DNA of 64,000 bases from NCBI GenBank assembly GCA_947631955.1, contig CANRNJ010000006.1:121970-185969 (forward strand), given 5' to 3'. This DNA comes from an uncultured Lachnospiraceae bacterium. Its GTDB lineage: Bacteria; Bacillota; Clostridia; Lachnospirales; Lachnospiraceae. The notes below the pieces were generated by a model. It did no database searches and had not been told where the DNA came from. It saw only the letters and a program-made list of their open reading frames with translations. The translations under genes were made by a program, and so were the position numbers. How positions within the stretch are numbered: the stretch's first letter is position 1; each line of letters begins with the position of its first letter. Below, in pieces: positions 15,722 to 27,073 of the stretch.

Positions 15722-16879
15722 TTATGCTTTCGCACATCTGATCTGTTGTTTCCTCGCATAACTCATGGCATAGGATCCGGCATGGCACAGGATGGTAAAA
15801 TCAGGATGCCGGTCGTCGGGCTGTCCAAAAGTCTGTATAAAGCCGCTCCCTCTTCCGCCGCCGATCTCGACCACGGAATCCGGTATATAAATGCTCTCCA
15901 GACTTCTGCATCCCGCAAACGCGCCTTCCTCGATGCCGGCCACTCCCTCCGGCAGGACCACTTCCTTAAGCGACTCGCATCCCTCGAACGCTTCCCGCCC
16001 GATCCGTTCGAGCATACGCGGAAAAACGATGTCCTGAAGACTTTTGCACCACCGGAACGTATTGTCTTTAATGTCGTCTAAGCCCGGCGGCATCACGACT
16101 CTTCGGAGTTTCTCGCACCCTGCGAAGGTATACTCTCCGACGTACTTGACGCTGTCCGGGATCTCTATGCTCTCTATTGCGGTATACTCGAACGCGCCGT
16201 CCAGTTTGGTCATGGTCCCCAGTATCTTGGGACAGCCGGACGGGTCCGCCGTTCCGATCCGCTTAAGGGTGCCCGGAAGAACGACTTCCTTCAACTCCTT
16301 ACAGTTGAGGAACGCTCCGTTGCCCACCACCTCTATGCCTTCCGAAAGGATGATCTTCTCTATGCCGACACAGCCCTTGAACACATGGTTCCCTATCTCC
16401 GATACCTTCTTTTGTCCGATCCTGCCGGGAACCGTCACGACCTCGTCGTCAAAATCGATAAATCTGGTAAGCTTAAGACCCCGCGGCGTTTCCTCGTACT
16501 CGTACGAGAGTCCGCCCGCCTCACCGGCCGCTTCGTCCACGGCGTCCGCGCCGCCGTCCCCATCATCCAAAACCGTATCGGGCTCCACCGCCACGCCCAA
16601 CGCAGCCGTCCACGCCAGCACGGCCTCTTCGGCGCTCTCTTCCCGGATCCCGTACCCTTGGCTGACCGACCGCACGAAACGGTGCAGGCTGATCCGGTCC
16701 ATCCGCGCCATTTTCTGGATCTCCTGAACGATGCCGTCGTCATAGACCATCAGCAGAATATTCCTTTTGAGCCTTTCTTCCGGGAAAAAATCCAGAAAAA
16801 GCGCCTGAAGTTTCTTCCGGTCTGAAAGGGCGTCGGGATAGTCTTTTATGATCCTTGCAAGGACTCTATGGTCTTCCAT
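15722..16879 (-). CDS. BspA-type leucine-rich repeat protein in the kinase/VWA operon
   Basis: 385 residues from the ATG at 16879, which has GAGGTGG in front; a GTG three codons earlier would leave no room. Residues 1-100 are an unrecognised helical domain ('LQALFLDFFPEERLKRNIL'). Residues about 135-345 carry LRR_5/BspA repeats of the form 'GNHVFKGCVGIEKIILSEG', 'IGREAFEGCESLKEVVLP' and 'IEEGAFAGCRSLESIYIP'. There is no signal peptide or anchor, unlike surface BspA proteins, so it probably acts inside the cell as a scaffold or substrate of the kinase. It lies 10 bases after the kinase gene and 25 before the VWA gene. Confidence 0.85.
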   Translation of the reverse strand: MEDHRVLARIIKDYPDALSDRKKLQALFLDFFPEERLKRNILLMVYDDGIVQEIQKMARMDRISLHRFVRSVSQGYGIREESAEEAVLAWTAALGVAVEPDTVLDDGDGGADAVDEAAGEAGGLSYEYEETPRGLKLTRFIDFDDEVVTVPGRIGQKKVSEIGNHVFKGCVGIEKIILSEGIEVVGNGAFLNCKELKEVVLPGTLKRIGTADPSGCPKILGTMTKLDGAFEYTAIESIEIPDSVKYVGEYTFAGCEKLRRVVMPPGLDDIKDNTFRWCKSLQDIVFPRMLERIGREAFEGCESLKEVVLPEGVAGIEEGAFAGCRSLESIYIPDSVVEIGGGRGSGFIQTFGQPDDRHPDFTILCHAGSYAMSYARKQQIRCAKA

Positions 16880-16889
16880 CACAGCCACC

Positions 16890-18188
16890 TCAATAAAATT
16901 CTCCTTTCAGCCGTCCAAAATCGATCTTCGCATCTTTAGCGATCGCCGCCGAGCGGCCTTCTCCTACCGGGATCTGCGTACCGTCCGCCTTGATATAGGT
17001 CCAGCTGTCTTTCGTAAGATTTTTGATCCCCCACATATTGGGATTGGCCGGGTTCCGGACGACTTCTCCCGCCACAGTATCCATATCCTGCCCGCCGTCT
17101 ATATGATGCATGTATAATTTTGTGCCTTCCGACAAAAGAACGGTGCTTCTTCCGATTACGATCTTTGCAGGGACCGCCGCCGGTTTCTGACAATTCCAAC
17201 AGGTGTGCGCGACGCCGTTTTTCTCTTTTGCCTCGTCATAAAAGATCTCCGAGCCGCAGTTTGGACAGAGGATGATCCCGGACATAAGGTTGGCAAAGGT
17301 TTCCATCCACTTTGATTCCGTGATCCTTCGGTTGGGCTGTTTCAATCCCACCGTAAACGATGTGACAAACAACTCTTTCAGCTGCTGCGGATACAGATCC
17401 CAGAATACAAGAGCGTTGTCCTGATAGCCGGGAAGGGGACGGTTATCTTTGTTGTCCGGATCGAATATGAACAGCGGGTCGGTTCCGTACAGGCGGTTCA
17501 TCGCATGGATATCCATACATTTGATCTGCGCCTCGCGCCTGCCCTCCAGAGGATGATTGAGCATGAACATATAGAACAGCAGGACCGCCAGAGAGAACAG
17601 ATCGGTATTCCTTGACGGCTTCGCCTGCCCTAATACGATTTCCGGCGCCATAAAACGGGGCGTGCCGTATACCGTGCTTTTGGAGCCGTTATAGGACACA
17701 TTATCGTTATCGCAGATCAGGACCTCGCCGGTGTCCGGATCAAAAAAAGCATTGCCAAAAGAGATGTCACGGTAGCTGTAGCCTTTCATGTGCAGCGCGT
17801 TATACCCCTTTGTCAGGTTGTACGCCGCTCTGCACAGGCAGTAAAAAGACGGCTCCGCCTTTCTCTTCATCATATCCACGATGCTTTTATAATTCTTGGG
17901 GCGGAGCGGCATGACGTATCCAAAGGATTCGCCGTAGGCCGTAAAGATCATATCCTGCGGCCACAGGAAAGACTCGTCGGGCTGCCCCTTTAAGATCAGA
18001 TTATCCAGTATATCCTTCTGGTCCATGGTGGCGGTATTCTTGTAATACCACTTCATGGCGTATGTCCTGCCGCGGGATTCCACCTCGTATACTTCGCCCT
18101 GGCCCCCGGAGCCCAGAAGCTGCCTGATCGTATATTTAACGCCGCTCTCCGAAATGACGGTTCTGCCCGTCTTTAACTGTCCGTCCAT
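16890..18188 (-). CDS. Ser/Thr protein kinase-fold protein with C-terminal zinc ribbon
   Basis: 432 residues from the ATG at 18188 (GGGGTGATT before it). Glycine loop 'LLGSGGQGEVY' (25-34), ATP-anchoring Lys46 in 'YAMKWYY', catalytic-loop 'YRDISFGNAFF' (Asp141), metal-binding Asp160 in 'LICDNDNV' in place of DFG, and 'MAPE' (180-183). A four-Cys zinc ribbon follows (Cys308, Cys311, Cys330, Cys333), then about 95 beta-rich residues that may be an FHA-like domain (weak inference). No membrane segment. A kinase plus zinc ribbon next to VWA and PP2C genes is the TerY-P arrangement. It heads the four-gene operon, 85 bases after ilvA, with no clear own promoter. Confidence 0.88.
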   Translation of the reverse strand: MDGQLKTGRTVISESGVKYTIRQLLGSGGQGEVYEVESRGRTYAMKWYYKNTATMDQKDILDNLILKGQPDESFLWPQDMIFTAYGESFGYVMPLRPKNYKSIVDMMKRKAEPSFYCLCRAAYNLTKGYNALHMKGYSYRDISFGNAFFDPDTGEVLICDNDNVSYNGSKSTVYGTPRFMAPEIVLGQAKPSRNTDLFSLAVLLFYMFMLNHPLEGRREAQIKCMDIHAMNRLYGTDPLFIFDPDNKDNRPLPGYQDNALVFWDLYPQQLKELFVTSFTVGLKQPNRRITESKWMETFANLMSGIILCPNCGSEIFYDEAKEKNGVAHTCWNCQKPAAVPAKIVIGRSTVLLSEGTKLYMHHIDGGQDMDTVAGEVVRNPANPNMWGIKNLTKDSWTYIKADGTQIPVGEGRSAAIAKDAKIDFGRLKGEFY

Positions 18189-18273
18189 AATCACCCCACA
18201 CACGGATTCATCCGCGTTCCGGACGCCGGCACGCTGCCGGGCCGACGCCGGTATTTCGATACCGCCCTGCCTT

Positions 18274-19491
18274 TTAGATGCTTGCGCGCACGACTTTCGG
18301 CTGATAGCCGTTCTCATGCAGCGCATTGATGATCTGATTCTTATGTTCCGTGCCATATGCCTCCAGCGTGATGCGGAGTTCCACCGCCGCATTGCGGTTG
18401 ATCGACACGAACTGATTGTGTTCCAGTTTAATGACGTTGCCGCTCTGCTGCGCGATAATGCCGGACACTCTGCTCAGTTCGCCCGGTTTATCCGGAAGGA
18501 GCACGGACACCGTAAAGATCCTGTCGCGCAGCACAAGGCCCTGCTGTACAACGGAAGACATCGTGATCACATCCATATTGCCGCCGCTCAGGATCGATAC
18601 GACCTTCTTGTTTTTAACGTCGAGATGTTTTAACGCCGCCACGGTAAGAAGTCCGGAATTCTCCACGATCATCTTGTGATTCTCCACCATATCCAGAAAA
18701 GCCACTACCAGTTCTTCGTCTTCCACGGTAATGATGTCGTCCAGATTCTTGCTCACATAAGGGAAGATCGCGCTTCCCGGCGTCTTGACAGCCGTACCGT
18801 CGGCGATGGTGTTCACATGATCCAGCGTCAGCACTTTGCCCGCGCGTATGGATTCCTTCATACAGTCCGCTCCCGCCGGTTCCACACCGATCACTTTGAT
18901 CTTGGGATTCAGCAGCTTTGCGAGCGTGGAAACGCCGGTGGCCAGTCCGCCTCCGCCGATAGGGACCAGGATATAATCGACTAACGGCAGTTCCTTGATG
19001 ATCTCCATCGCGATCGTTCCCTGTCCGGTGGCGACGTCCAGATCGTCGAACGGATGAACAAACGTATACCCGTTCTCCTCCGCCAGCTGATAGGCATAGG
19101 CGCACGCCTCGTCGTATACGTCACCCTGAAGTATGACTTCCGCGCCATAGCCCTTCGTGCGGTTCACTTTGATCAGAGGCGTCGTCGTCGGCATGACGAT
19201 AACCGCCTTGACGCCGTAGCACTTTGCCGCATAGGCGACTCCCTGTGCATGATTTCCGGCCGACGCGGTGATCAAGCCTTTGCTGCGCTCCTCTTCCGAC
19301 AGCGTGCTGATCTTATAGTATGCGCCGCGGAGCTTATAGGCTCCCGTAAGCTGCATATTCTCCGGCTTCAGATACACTTTATTTCCGGTCTGCGCGCTGA
19401 AATAGTCGCTGTATACCAGTTTTGTTTCCGAAGCGATCTCTTTGACAATATCATATGCTTCCTCGAATTTATCCAATGACAGTTCCTTCAT
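18274..19491 (-). CDS. ilvA: Threonine ammonia-lyase
   Basis: PLP enzyme turning L-threonine into 2-oxobutanoate and ammonia. 405 residues: the catalytic fold has the PLP lysine in 'LTGAYKLRGAYYKI' and the phosphate-binding 'PIGGGGLATGV'. A single ACT domain follows from about residue 325 ('VSVLLPDKPGELSRVSGIIA'). One short ACT domain fits the biosynthetic/catabolic type common in Clostridia rather than the two-ACT E. coli IlvA. GGAGGAAACG precedes the ATG. It lies 9 bases after ftsY and may be co-transcribed with smc-ftsY. Confidence 0.94.
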   Translation of the reverse strand: MKELSLDKFEEAYDIVKEIASETKLVYSDYFSAQTGNKVYLKPENMQLTGAYKLRGAYYKISTLSEEERSKGLITASAGNHAQGVAYAAKCYGVKAVIVMPTTTPLIKVNRTKGYGAEVILQGDVYDEACAYAYQLAEENGYTFVHPFDDLDVATGQGTIAMEIIKELPLVDYILVPIGGGGLATGVSTLAKLLNPKIKVIGVEPAGADCMKESIRAGKVLTLDHVNTIADGTAVKTPGSAIFPYVSKNLDDIITVEDEELVVAFLDMVENHKMIVENSGLLTVAALKHLDVKNKKVVSILSGGNMDVITMSSVVQQGLVLRDRIFTVSVLLPDKPGELSRVSGIIAQQSGNVIKLEHNQFVSINRNAAVELRITLEAYGTEHKNQIINALHENGYQPKVVRASI

Positions 19492-19500
19492 CGTTTCCTC

Positions 19501-20459
<959 letters not shown>

Positions 20460-20460
<1 letters not shown>

Positions 20461-23400
20461 CAGTCATCCAATTCCTTATCGATCAAATTCACGCTGACCA
20501 AAGTAGACACCCCTTTTTCCTGCATCGTGATCCCGTACAGCCGGTCGGCCTTCTCCATGGTCCCTCTTCGGTGGGTGATAACAATAAACTGTGTATTCTT
20601 CGTCAATTTATTCAGATACTTGGCAAATCTTCCCACATTGCTCTCGTCCAGCGCCGCCTCGATCTCATCCAGCAGACAGAACGGCGACGGCTTCAGATTC
20701 TGAATGGCGAACAGAAGGCAGATCGCCGTGAGCGATTTCTCTCCGCCGGACATCTGCATCATGTTGACCAGTTTCTTACCCGGCGGCTGCGCTATGATGC
20801 GGATCCCCGCCTCCAGCACATCCTCGTCTTCTATCAGTTCGAGCGTTCCTTTACCGCCTCCGAACAGTTCCTTAAAGACTTTGTCAAATTCCCGGTTGAT
20901 CTCGGCAAATTTTTCGTTGAACTGCTTCCGCATGGAAGTATCCAGTTCCTCAATGATGCCAAGCAGCGTTTTCTCCGCCTCCACCAGATCGTCGTGCTGC
21001 GTCTTTAAGAAGGTATACCGTTCCATAAGATTCTTATAATCTTCAATGGCGTTGACATTGACGTCGCCCAGTCTTCTGATGGCGTCCTTAAGCGAGGCGA
21101 TCTCCTTCTTCATAGACGGCAGATCATTCATCGACTCGTCCTTAAGCGTTTCCGCGTCGGACAGCGTGATCTCATATTCATCCCACATGTAATTGATCTG
21201 GGACTCAATGGATTCCTGCATACGCTCCTTCTGGCTTTCCAGTCGATAGACTTCCTTGTCAAGAGCCGCCATGCGCTCCGAGAGTTCTTCTCTCGAAGTG
21301 AAAAAGTTTTTCTGTTTTCCGGACAGCTCCTCTTTCGCCGCCGTATCTTCTTTCAGTTTCCGGGCAGCGTCGTCCTGCGCCGTATAGGATGCCGCGATCG
21401 TTCTTTCGATCTCCAGGATATTTTCCTTCTTGCGCTCCACATCTTCTTTGCTCAGATGCAGGCCTTCCTGAACTTCGGTAAGTTCCTGCGTATATCTTGC
21501 GAGTTCTCCGTCCACACGCTCCAGATTCTGGCGCTGAAAGTCTTCGCTCTGGCGCATCTTCTCCACTTCCACGTCCCACTCGGCCACTCTGGACGCCTGC
21601 CCGGACTCTTCCCCGCGTTTTTCCTCCAGTTCTTTCTGAAATCCTTCGATCTGTACGCCGACGTTTTTCTCCAGATTCTCGGAGTCTTCCAGTTCTCTGG
21701 CGATCTCGTCCTTGCCGACTTGGATCTCTTTGATCTGCAGCTCGATCTCCTGCTCTTCCGACTTCAACTCGCCGAAACCTTCCTCGGCCTCGCTCTTCCT
21801 GTCGCGCGCCTGCATGACATTGATCCTGGCCGTGTTCTGCTCGATGAATTTTCTCTGCAGCTGCCCCTTGATATCTTCTACGTCAAGGCGCAGTTTGTTC
21901 CGCCGTTTCTTGGTGTCTTCAATATCGTTAAGAAGTTTGTCGATGTCGATCACATACTGTCTGACTTTCTTCTCCAGTTCCTCCATCTCGCGGCGTCTTC
22001 CCAGAAGATTGGAATTGTTCTTGAAAGCGCCGCCGCTGATCGCTCCGCCCGGCACGAGAAGTTCTCCTTCAAGCGTTACCATACGGATGCCGTAATCGTA
22101 TTTTCTTGCTATCTTTACGGCGTGATCCACATTGTCGATAACGACGATGCGCCCAAGCATCGCTTTCGCGACATTCCGGTATTCTGCATCGATCTCCACC
22201 AGTTCGTCCGCCATACCGATAACGCCCTCTTCGTTCAGCGCCTCCTGATTCTTAAACTCCTGCGGGTGGGTTATACTGGTAAGCGGCAGGAAAGTCGCGC
22301 GCCCGGCCCTCGCTTTTTTCAGGTAGCCGATCATCCGTTTGGCGGTTTCTTCATCCTGCGTGACGATATTCTGGATATTGCCGCCAAGCGCCGTTTCGAT
22401 TGCCGTTTCATACTTGGCGTCCGCCCGGATAATATCCGCGACCACGCCGATGATCCCCTTCTCCCTGTCCTTCTGCTCCATGACCGCTTTGACGCTTCCG
22501 CCGTACCCCTCATAGCGCTCCGTCAGGTTGGAGAGCGCCTCCAATTTGGATTTCTCCTGATGATACAGCACCTGCGTATCGCGCAGCTTCTGATCCTTGC
22601 CCGACAGTTCCTCCCGGATCGCGGTAAGCTGCTCCTCCATGGCTTCCTGTTTATCGCTCAGTCCGCGGATCACCTCGTTGACCGCCTCAAATTCCTCTTC
22701 CAGTTTCTTGATATTTTCCGCCTGCTCCGCTTCATCGGATCTGGCGCGCAGAAGTCTGGAATTCAGTTCCGCCTTACGGATATTGACCTGTTCCAGCATG
22801 GTGTCGTAACGTCCCATCTTGGACTTGATCGTAGCGCGGTTGTTCAGGGCGTCGATAATGGTATTCTTACCGCTTTCGATATGATTGTTGAGTTCTTCGA
22901 TCGCGGCCTGCGTTTCTTCCAGGAGCCGCCTTGCCTCCGCCCTTTCCTGTTCGAGCTGTTTCAATTTATCGTCGATCCCGGCCTTCTCTGACAGGATCCC
23001 GGCTTTTTCCTCCGTGCGGGCGTCGATCTGCTCCTGTATGCTCTGGATCCGGTTCTTAAGATGCTCCTCGTTGCCTTCCGCGGAATGGATCTGCTCTTTT
23101 AAGACGTTGATCTCACCCTCCAGTTTGGAGCGCATGACGCCGGTATCCGTCAGCGCCGCGCGCGATTTCTCGATCTCCTGCTCCAACAGTTCGATCTTTC
23201 CCTCGATCTGCTCGTATTCTTCTTTGATCTGCTCATACCTGCGCGTCGTTTCTTCCAGATCGCCGCCCGCGATATCCAGTTTGCCGCTCACTTCGTCAAG
23301 CTGCTGTCTTACCCGGACATTTTCGAGAAGGAAAACGTTCACGTCAAGGGTCTTCAGATCTTCCTTTTTCTTCAGGTACACTTTCGCCTTCTCGGACTGC

Positions 23401-24020
23401 TTCTCCAAAGGCCCGATCTGGTTCTCCAGTTCCGCCAGGATGTCATTGACGCGGACCAGGTTCTGTTTCTCGTCCTCCAGTTTCTTCTGCGCCGCATATT
23501 TCCTGCGCTTGAATTTCACGATCCCGGCCGCCTCGTCAAAGAGTTCCCGGCGTTCTTCGGGTTTTCCGCTCAGGATCCTGTCGATCTGGCCCTGTCCGAT
23601 GATCGAATAGCCCTCTTTTCCGATACCCGTGTCATAAAAAAGCTCGTTGACGTCTTTTAAACGGCACGGCGTCCCGTTGATCATGTACTCGCTCTCGCCG
23701 GAGCGGTACAGCCGCCGGGATACGGTCACTTCGTCGTAATCGATCGCCAGCTGATGATCCGTATTGTCAAGCGTGATCGCCACATACGCGTATCCCAGCG
23801 GTTTGCGCATCTCCGTTCCCGCAAAGATAACATCCTGCATACTGGCCCCGCGGAGCTGCTTGATCCGCTGTTCGCCAAGCACCCAACGGACGGCGTCGGC
23901 GACGTTGCTCTTTCCGGACCCGTTAGGGCCCACGATCCCCGTAATGCCGTTATGAAATTTGAAGACGATCTTGTTGGCAAAGGACTTGAACCCATGCACT
24001 TCTATACTTTTTAAATACAT
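20460..24020 (-). CDS. smc: Chromosome segregation ATPase SMC
   Basis: 1186 residues, full length. N-terminal ATPase half with 'GPNGSGKSNVADAVRWVLGE' (about 32-51), two long coiled coils (about 170-500 and 670-1015), a hinge (about 515-650, 'GVVADIIRADAKYETAIETA' and 'GGAISGGAFKN'), and the C-terminal half with the signature 'MSGGEKSLTAICLLFAI' and Walker B 'FCLLDEIEAALD'. Works with ScpA and ScpB to organise and segregate the chromosome. It sits in the classic Firmicute order rnc-smc-ftsY, 26 bases after rnc. Confidence 0.98.
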
Positions 24021-24046
24021 ATGTACCTCTCGTTATCACCGCTGCC

Positions 24047-24751
24047 TTACAGCCTGTCCATCGCATAATTCCGCGCCAGCAGCGCCTCGTAAGCGGCCTT
24101 CTGCTCCGCCGCTTTCTTGGAATGTCCGCTTCCTCTTCCGACTATCGTATCCCCGATCATCGCTTCCACCGTGAAGATCTTGTCATGTTCGGGGCCTTCT
24201 TCTCCCACAAGCTCGTAATGAAGACTGCCTTTGTTCTCCCTCTGCACCTCTTCCTGAAGGTTCGTCTTGGCGTCATAGAAGAACTGCTTGTGCTCCAGAT
24301 CGGAGGTCAGCACATAACGGTGGACAAACTCCTTCGCTTTCTCAAAACCGCTGTCGAGGTAGATCGCTCCGATCACCGCCTCCATCACGTCCGATACGAT
24401 GGAATCGCGGTTCCGTCCGCCTGTCGCCTCCTCGCCCTTGCCCAGAAGGATATACTGGTCCAAGCCGACCTGTCTTGCGCAGAACGCCAGCGCCGGTTCG
24501 CATACCATGGAAGAACGGCATTTTGTCATCTGCCCCTCCGACATGTCCATATGCTTGCGGAAAACATAGTCGCTGCTGACCAGTTCCAGCACCGCGTCGC
24601 CCAGAAATTCCAGACGCTCATAATCCTCACCTTTGTTGATCTTCTGCTCATTGGCGCAGGAACTGTGCGTCAGGGCCCTCCTGAGCAGCTTCTTGTCCTG
24701 AAAAGAATACTGTATCTTCTGTTCTAATTCTGTAAAACGATTCTGTGCCAT
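24047..24751 (-). CDS. rnc: Ribonuclease III
   Basis: Double-strand RNA endonuclease for rRNA and scRNA processing. From the ATG at 24751 (GGAGGATTTCA before it) 234 residues. The signature 'ERLEFLGDAVLELV' and downstream 'VMEAVIGAIYLDSGF' contain the acidic metal ligands. The dsRNA-binding domain is residues about 160-228, with 'GRGSGHSKKAAEQKAAYEAL'. Downstream are smc and ftsY. Confidence 0.97.
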   Translation of the reverse strand: MAQNRFTELEQKIQYSFQDKKLLRRALTHSSCANEQKINKGEDYERLEFLGDAVLELVSSDYVFRKHMDMSEGQMTKCRSSMVCEPALAFCARQVGLDQYILLGKGEEATGGRNRDSIVSDVMEAVIGAIYLDSGFEKAKEFVHRYVLTSDLEHKQFFYDAKTNLQEEVQRENKGSLHYELVGEEGPEHDKIFTVEAMIGDTIVGRGSGHSKKAAEQKAAYEALLARNYAMDRL

Positions 24752-24765
24752 TGAAATCCTCCACA

Positions 24766-24793
24766 TAGAAAAACCCTTTCTTTCGGAAAGGGT
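24766..24793 (-). terminator. acpP terminator
   Basis: Stem ACCCTTTC / GAAAGGGT with a five-base loop and TTTTTC after it on the minus strand, about 13 bases after the acpP stop and just before rnc. Confidence 0.85.
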
Positions 24794-24805
24794 CCCTTGC
24801 TTTAT

Positions 24806-25036
24806 TTATGCTCTGGAATTTTGAATCAAAGCAACCGCTTCTCCCACCGTGGTAATATGCTCCGCCTTCTCAGCCGGGATCTCTATCTCAAAGGCTTCCT
24901 CTATTCCCATGACGATCTGAAATACGTCAAGTGAATCCGCCCCTAAATCTTCCGTAAAAGTGGTTTCCAATGTGATCTCATTGGGATCTACATTCAGCAC
25001 ATCTGCTATGACTTCCTTTAACTTCTCAAACTCCAT
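24806..25036 (-). CDS. acpP: Acyl carrier protein
   Basis: 76-residue acidic carrier of fatty-acid intermediates. The 4'-phosphopantetheine serine is in '[14 protein letters not shown]'. Start '[15 protein letters not shown]', with GAGGGGG upstream. It follows plsX by 20 bases; no fabD/fabG genes are nearby. It is followed by a strong terminator. Confidence 0.96.
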   Translation of the reverse strand: MEFEKLKEVIADVLNVDPNEITLETTFTEDLGADSLDVFQIVMGIEEAFEIEIPAEKAEHITTVGEAVALIQNSRA

Positions 25037-25056
25037 ATCGAAGCCCCCTCTGTCTG

Positions 25057-26091
25057 TTACCTGTCAGTTTCCTCAGATACGGCTTCGTCCGTCAAAAGCA
25101 TCTCTTTGATCTTGTCGCCTATCTTCTGTTCCGTAAAGGTAATGCATTGTATAATAGAGTTTTTGATCTCCACCGACTTGGAACTGCCATGCGTCTTGAC
25201 GACCAGTCCCTTCAGCCCCAGCAAAGGAGCGCCGCCGTACTGCTCCAGATCAAACGCTTTCAGAGTCTGTTTAAGCGCCGGTTTCACGAGGAGAGCGCCG
25301 ATCTTGCTTCTAAGGCTCGTCATCATCCCCGCCTTCACCTGCTTGATCAGCGTGCCGCCCACGCCCTCATAGGTCTTCAATATGACGTTTCCCACAAAGG
25401 CTTCGCATACCGCCACGTCCACGGCTCCGGCAGGAATATCCCGCGCTTCCACGCTGCCGACAAAGTTGATGTCGGGACAGTTTTTCAACAGGGGAAATGT
25501 TTCTTTCACGAGGGCGTTCCCCTTTTCTTCCTCCGCGCCGATATTCACGATCCCCACCTTCGGATTCTTTACGCCCATCACATGTTCCATATAAACGGAA
25601 CCCATCTTGGCGAACTGCACCAGATGAGATGGTCTGGCGTCCACGTTGGCTCCGCAGTCGATCAGCAGCGAACAGCCCTTTGCCGTCGGAATGAGCGGCG
25701 CAAGCGGCGGCCGTTCGACTCCCTTGATGCGCCCCACGATAACTTGTCCGCCCACAAGAGTGGCTCCCGTGCTTCCCGCGGAAACGAAAGCATCGCACGT
25801 CCCGTCCTTCACAAGATTGAGCGCTTTGACGAGAGAAGAATCCTTCTTCCTGCGGATCGCCATAACGGGCGGTTCCGCCGTTTCAATGACTTCCGATGCC
25901 GGGACTGTTTCCAGACGTTCCTTCGGATATGTATATCCGGCCAGTTCCTTCTCCACCGCTTCCGGAATACCTACCAGATAGACTTTGACTTTATCGTTCT
26001 CATTGACGGCCTCCACCGCGCCCTTGACGACCTCGCCCGGCGCATTATCGCCGCCCATCGCATCTACAGCTACTTTAACCAGTTCGCTCAT
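25057..26091 (-). CDS. plsX: Phosphate acyltransferase PlsX
   Basis: Makes acyl-phosphate from acyl-ACP for phospholipid synthesis (partner of PlsY). From the ATG at 26091 ('[22 protein letters not shown]') 344 residues. Blocks '[22 protein letters not shown]', '[12 protein letters not shown]' and '[17 protein letters not shown]' are diagnostic. A start 24 codons upstream gives a hydrophobic, non-family extension. Order yceD-rpmF-plsX-acpP is the common one. Confidence 0.95.
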   Translation of the reverse strand: MSELVKVAVDAMGGDNAPGEVVKGAVEAVNENDKVKVYLVGIPEAVEKELAGYTYPKERLETVPASEVIETAEPPVMAIRRKKDSSLVKALNLVKDGTCDAFVSAGSTGATLVGGQVIVGRIKGVERPPLAPLIPTAKGCSLLIDCGANVDARPSHLVQFAKMGSVYMEHVMGVKNPKVGIVNIGAEEEKGNALVKETFPLLKNCPDINFVGSVEARDIPAGAVDVAVCEAFVGNVILKTYEGVGGTLIKQVKAGMMTSLRSKIGALLVKPALKQTLKAFDLEQYGGAPLLGLKGLVVKTHGSSKSVEIKNSIIQCITFTEQKIGDKIKEMLLTDEAVSEETDR

Positions 26092-26206
26092 ACCTTTTCC
26101 GCACCCTTCCGCTGCCTGTTCAGGCATCACAAATACTATACTAAATATACCCGTAAAAATCAAGTTCTAAAAGAGCGGCGGATCTCAGCTTGGCTCATTG
26201 CCCGCG

Positions 26207-26246
26207 AAAATAAAATAAGGCTTTCCGGGGATATGCCGAAAAGCCT
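26207..26246 (-). terminator. rpmF terminator
   Basis: Stem AGGCTTTTCGG / CCGGAAAGCCT (one mismatch), seven-base loop, then TTATTTTATTTT on the minus strand, 14 bases after the rpmF stop. Confidence 0.85.
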
Positions 26247-26259
26247 CGTTTCACAATGA

Positions 26260-26439
26260 TCAGTCAACTGCAATGATCTCTTTCTTATTGTATGTTCCGC
26301 ACTTTTTGCACACTCTGTGGGGTACCATCAGAGCGCCGCATTTGCTGCACTTGACCAGTGTAGGCGCGGACATTTTCCAATTTGCTCTTCTCTGATCTCT
26401 TCTACCTTTGGAAGATTTGTTCTTAGGACAGATCGACAT
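26260..26439 (-). CDS. rpmF: 50S ribosomal protein L32
   Basis: Short gene of 59 residues. Start 'MSICPKNKSSKGRRDQRRAN' behind GGAGGTGTAAAG. The zinc-binding form is retained: 'CSKCGALMVPHRVCKKCG' has four cysteines. It follows yceD with the yceD stop at 26442 only two bases away, the conserved yceD-rpmF pair, and is closed by a terminator. Confidence 0.96.
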   Translation of the reverse strand: MSICPKNKSSKGRRDQRRANWKMSAPTLVKCSKCGALMVPHRVCKKCGTYNKKEIIAVD

Positions 26440-26441
26440 CT

Positions 26442-26969
26442 TTACACCTCCTTATTCCCGTTAAAAATATCTTTGATAGCTGCCATTCTGGGATCAGGAA
26501 CAAAGACGTCACATCCACATGTTCCCGTATTCAGGTCCTTGCCGCACTGTCGGCATATTCCGCGGCAATCCGGTCTGCAAAGGACTTTCATAGGCCAGTT
26601 GATAACGATTTCAATGTGCAGGTAGTCATCCGTATCCAGCTGATAACCGTCCATAAACTTCTGATCATCCATCTCGTCCGATCCGTCCTCCAGAACGTCC
26701 GGCGAGAGCACCTCCCTGTCAAAAGAAAGCGCCATCGTATGATCCACAGGCTTCAGGCATCTGTCGCAGTTTAAGGAAAGCACCACTTCCACGCTGCCGG
26801 TCAGTCTTACTTTGCCTTTGCCGATGTTGGAAAACGTCAGGTCCATCGGCGACACGGCTTTGACGGGAAACGACGAGCCGCCTATCTCGACCGCAGCCAG
26901 CGCCGGTTTTGTCTGAATCGCCGTTACTTTGCCTTCGCTTGTAAACACATCCGTCAAATTAACGAGCAT
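26442..26969 (-). CDS. YceD/DUF177 family protein
   Basis: 175 residues. The DUF177 pattern shows a central 'CDRCLKPVDHTMALSFDREV' and a C-terminal zinc-type cluster 'CRPDCRGICRQCGKDLNTGTCGC'. The function is not fully known; the family is linked to rRNA handling and nearly always precedes rpmF, as here. It is driven by a perfect consensus promoter. Confidence 0.92.
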   Translation of the reverse strand: MLVNLTDVFTSEGKVTAIQTKPALAAVEIGGSSFPVKAVSPMDLTFSNIGKGKVRLTGSVEVVLSLNCDRCLKPVDHTMALSFDREVLSPDVLEDGSDEMDDQKFMDGYQLDTDDYLHIEIVINWPMKVLCRPDCRGICRQCGKDLNTGTCGCDVFVPDPRMAAIKDIFNGNKEV

Positions 26970-26995
26970 AGTTGACTCCTATCCACACGCAGACT

Positions 26996-27024
26996 ATTAT
27001 ACCCATGGGAATAACGTTTGTCAA
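26996..27024 (-). promoter_or_regulatory. Consensus promoter of yceD-rpmF
   Basis: TTGACA at 27019-27024, 17 bases, TATAAT at 26996-27001 (minus strand). Both hexamers match the sigma-A consensus exactly, so the unit should be strongly expressed. Confidence 0.9.
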
Positions 27025-27026
27025 CC

Positions 27027-27073
27027 ATAAAATTCTTGCGATCCGTCTGTAATAATCCTTGCGATCCGCCTTG
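27027..27073. repeat. Two copies of a 23-bp unit after pta
   Basis: CTTGCGATCCG occurs twice, 26 bases apart, within related flanks, directly after the pta stop and before the yceD promoter. A minimal case of the post-stop repeats found elsewhere in the window. Confidence 0.6.
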
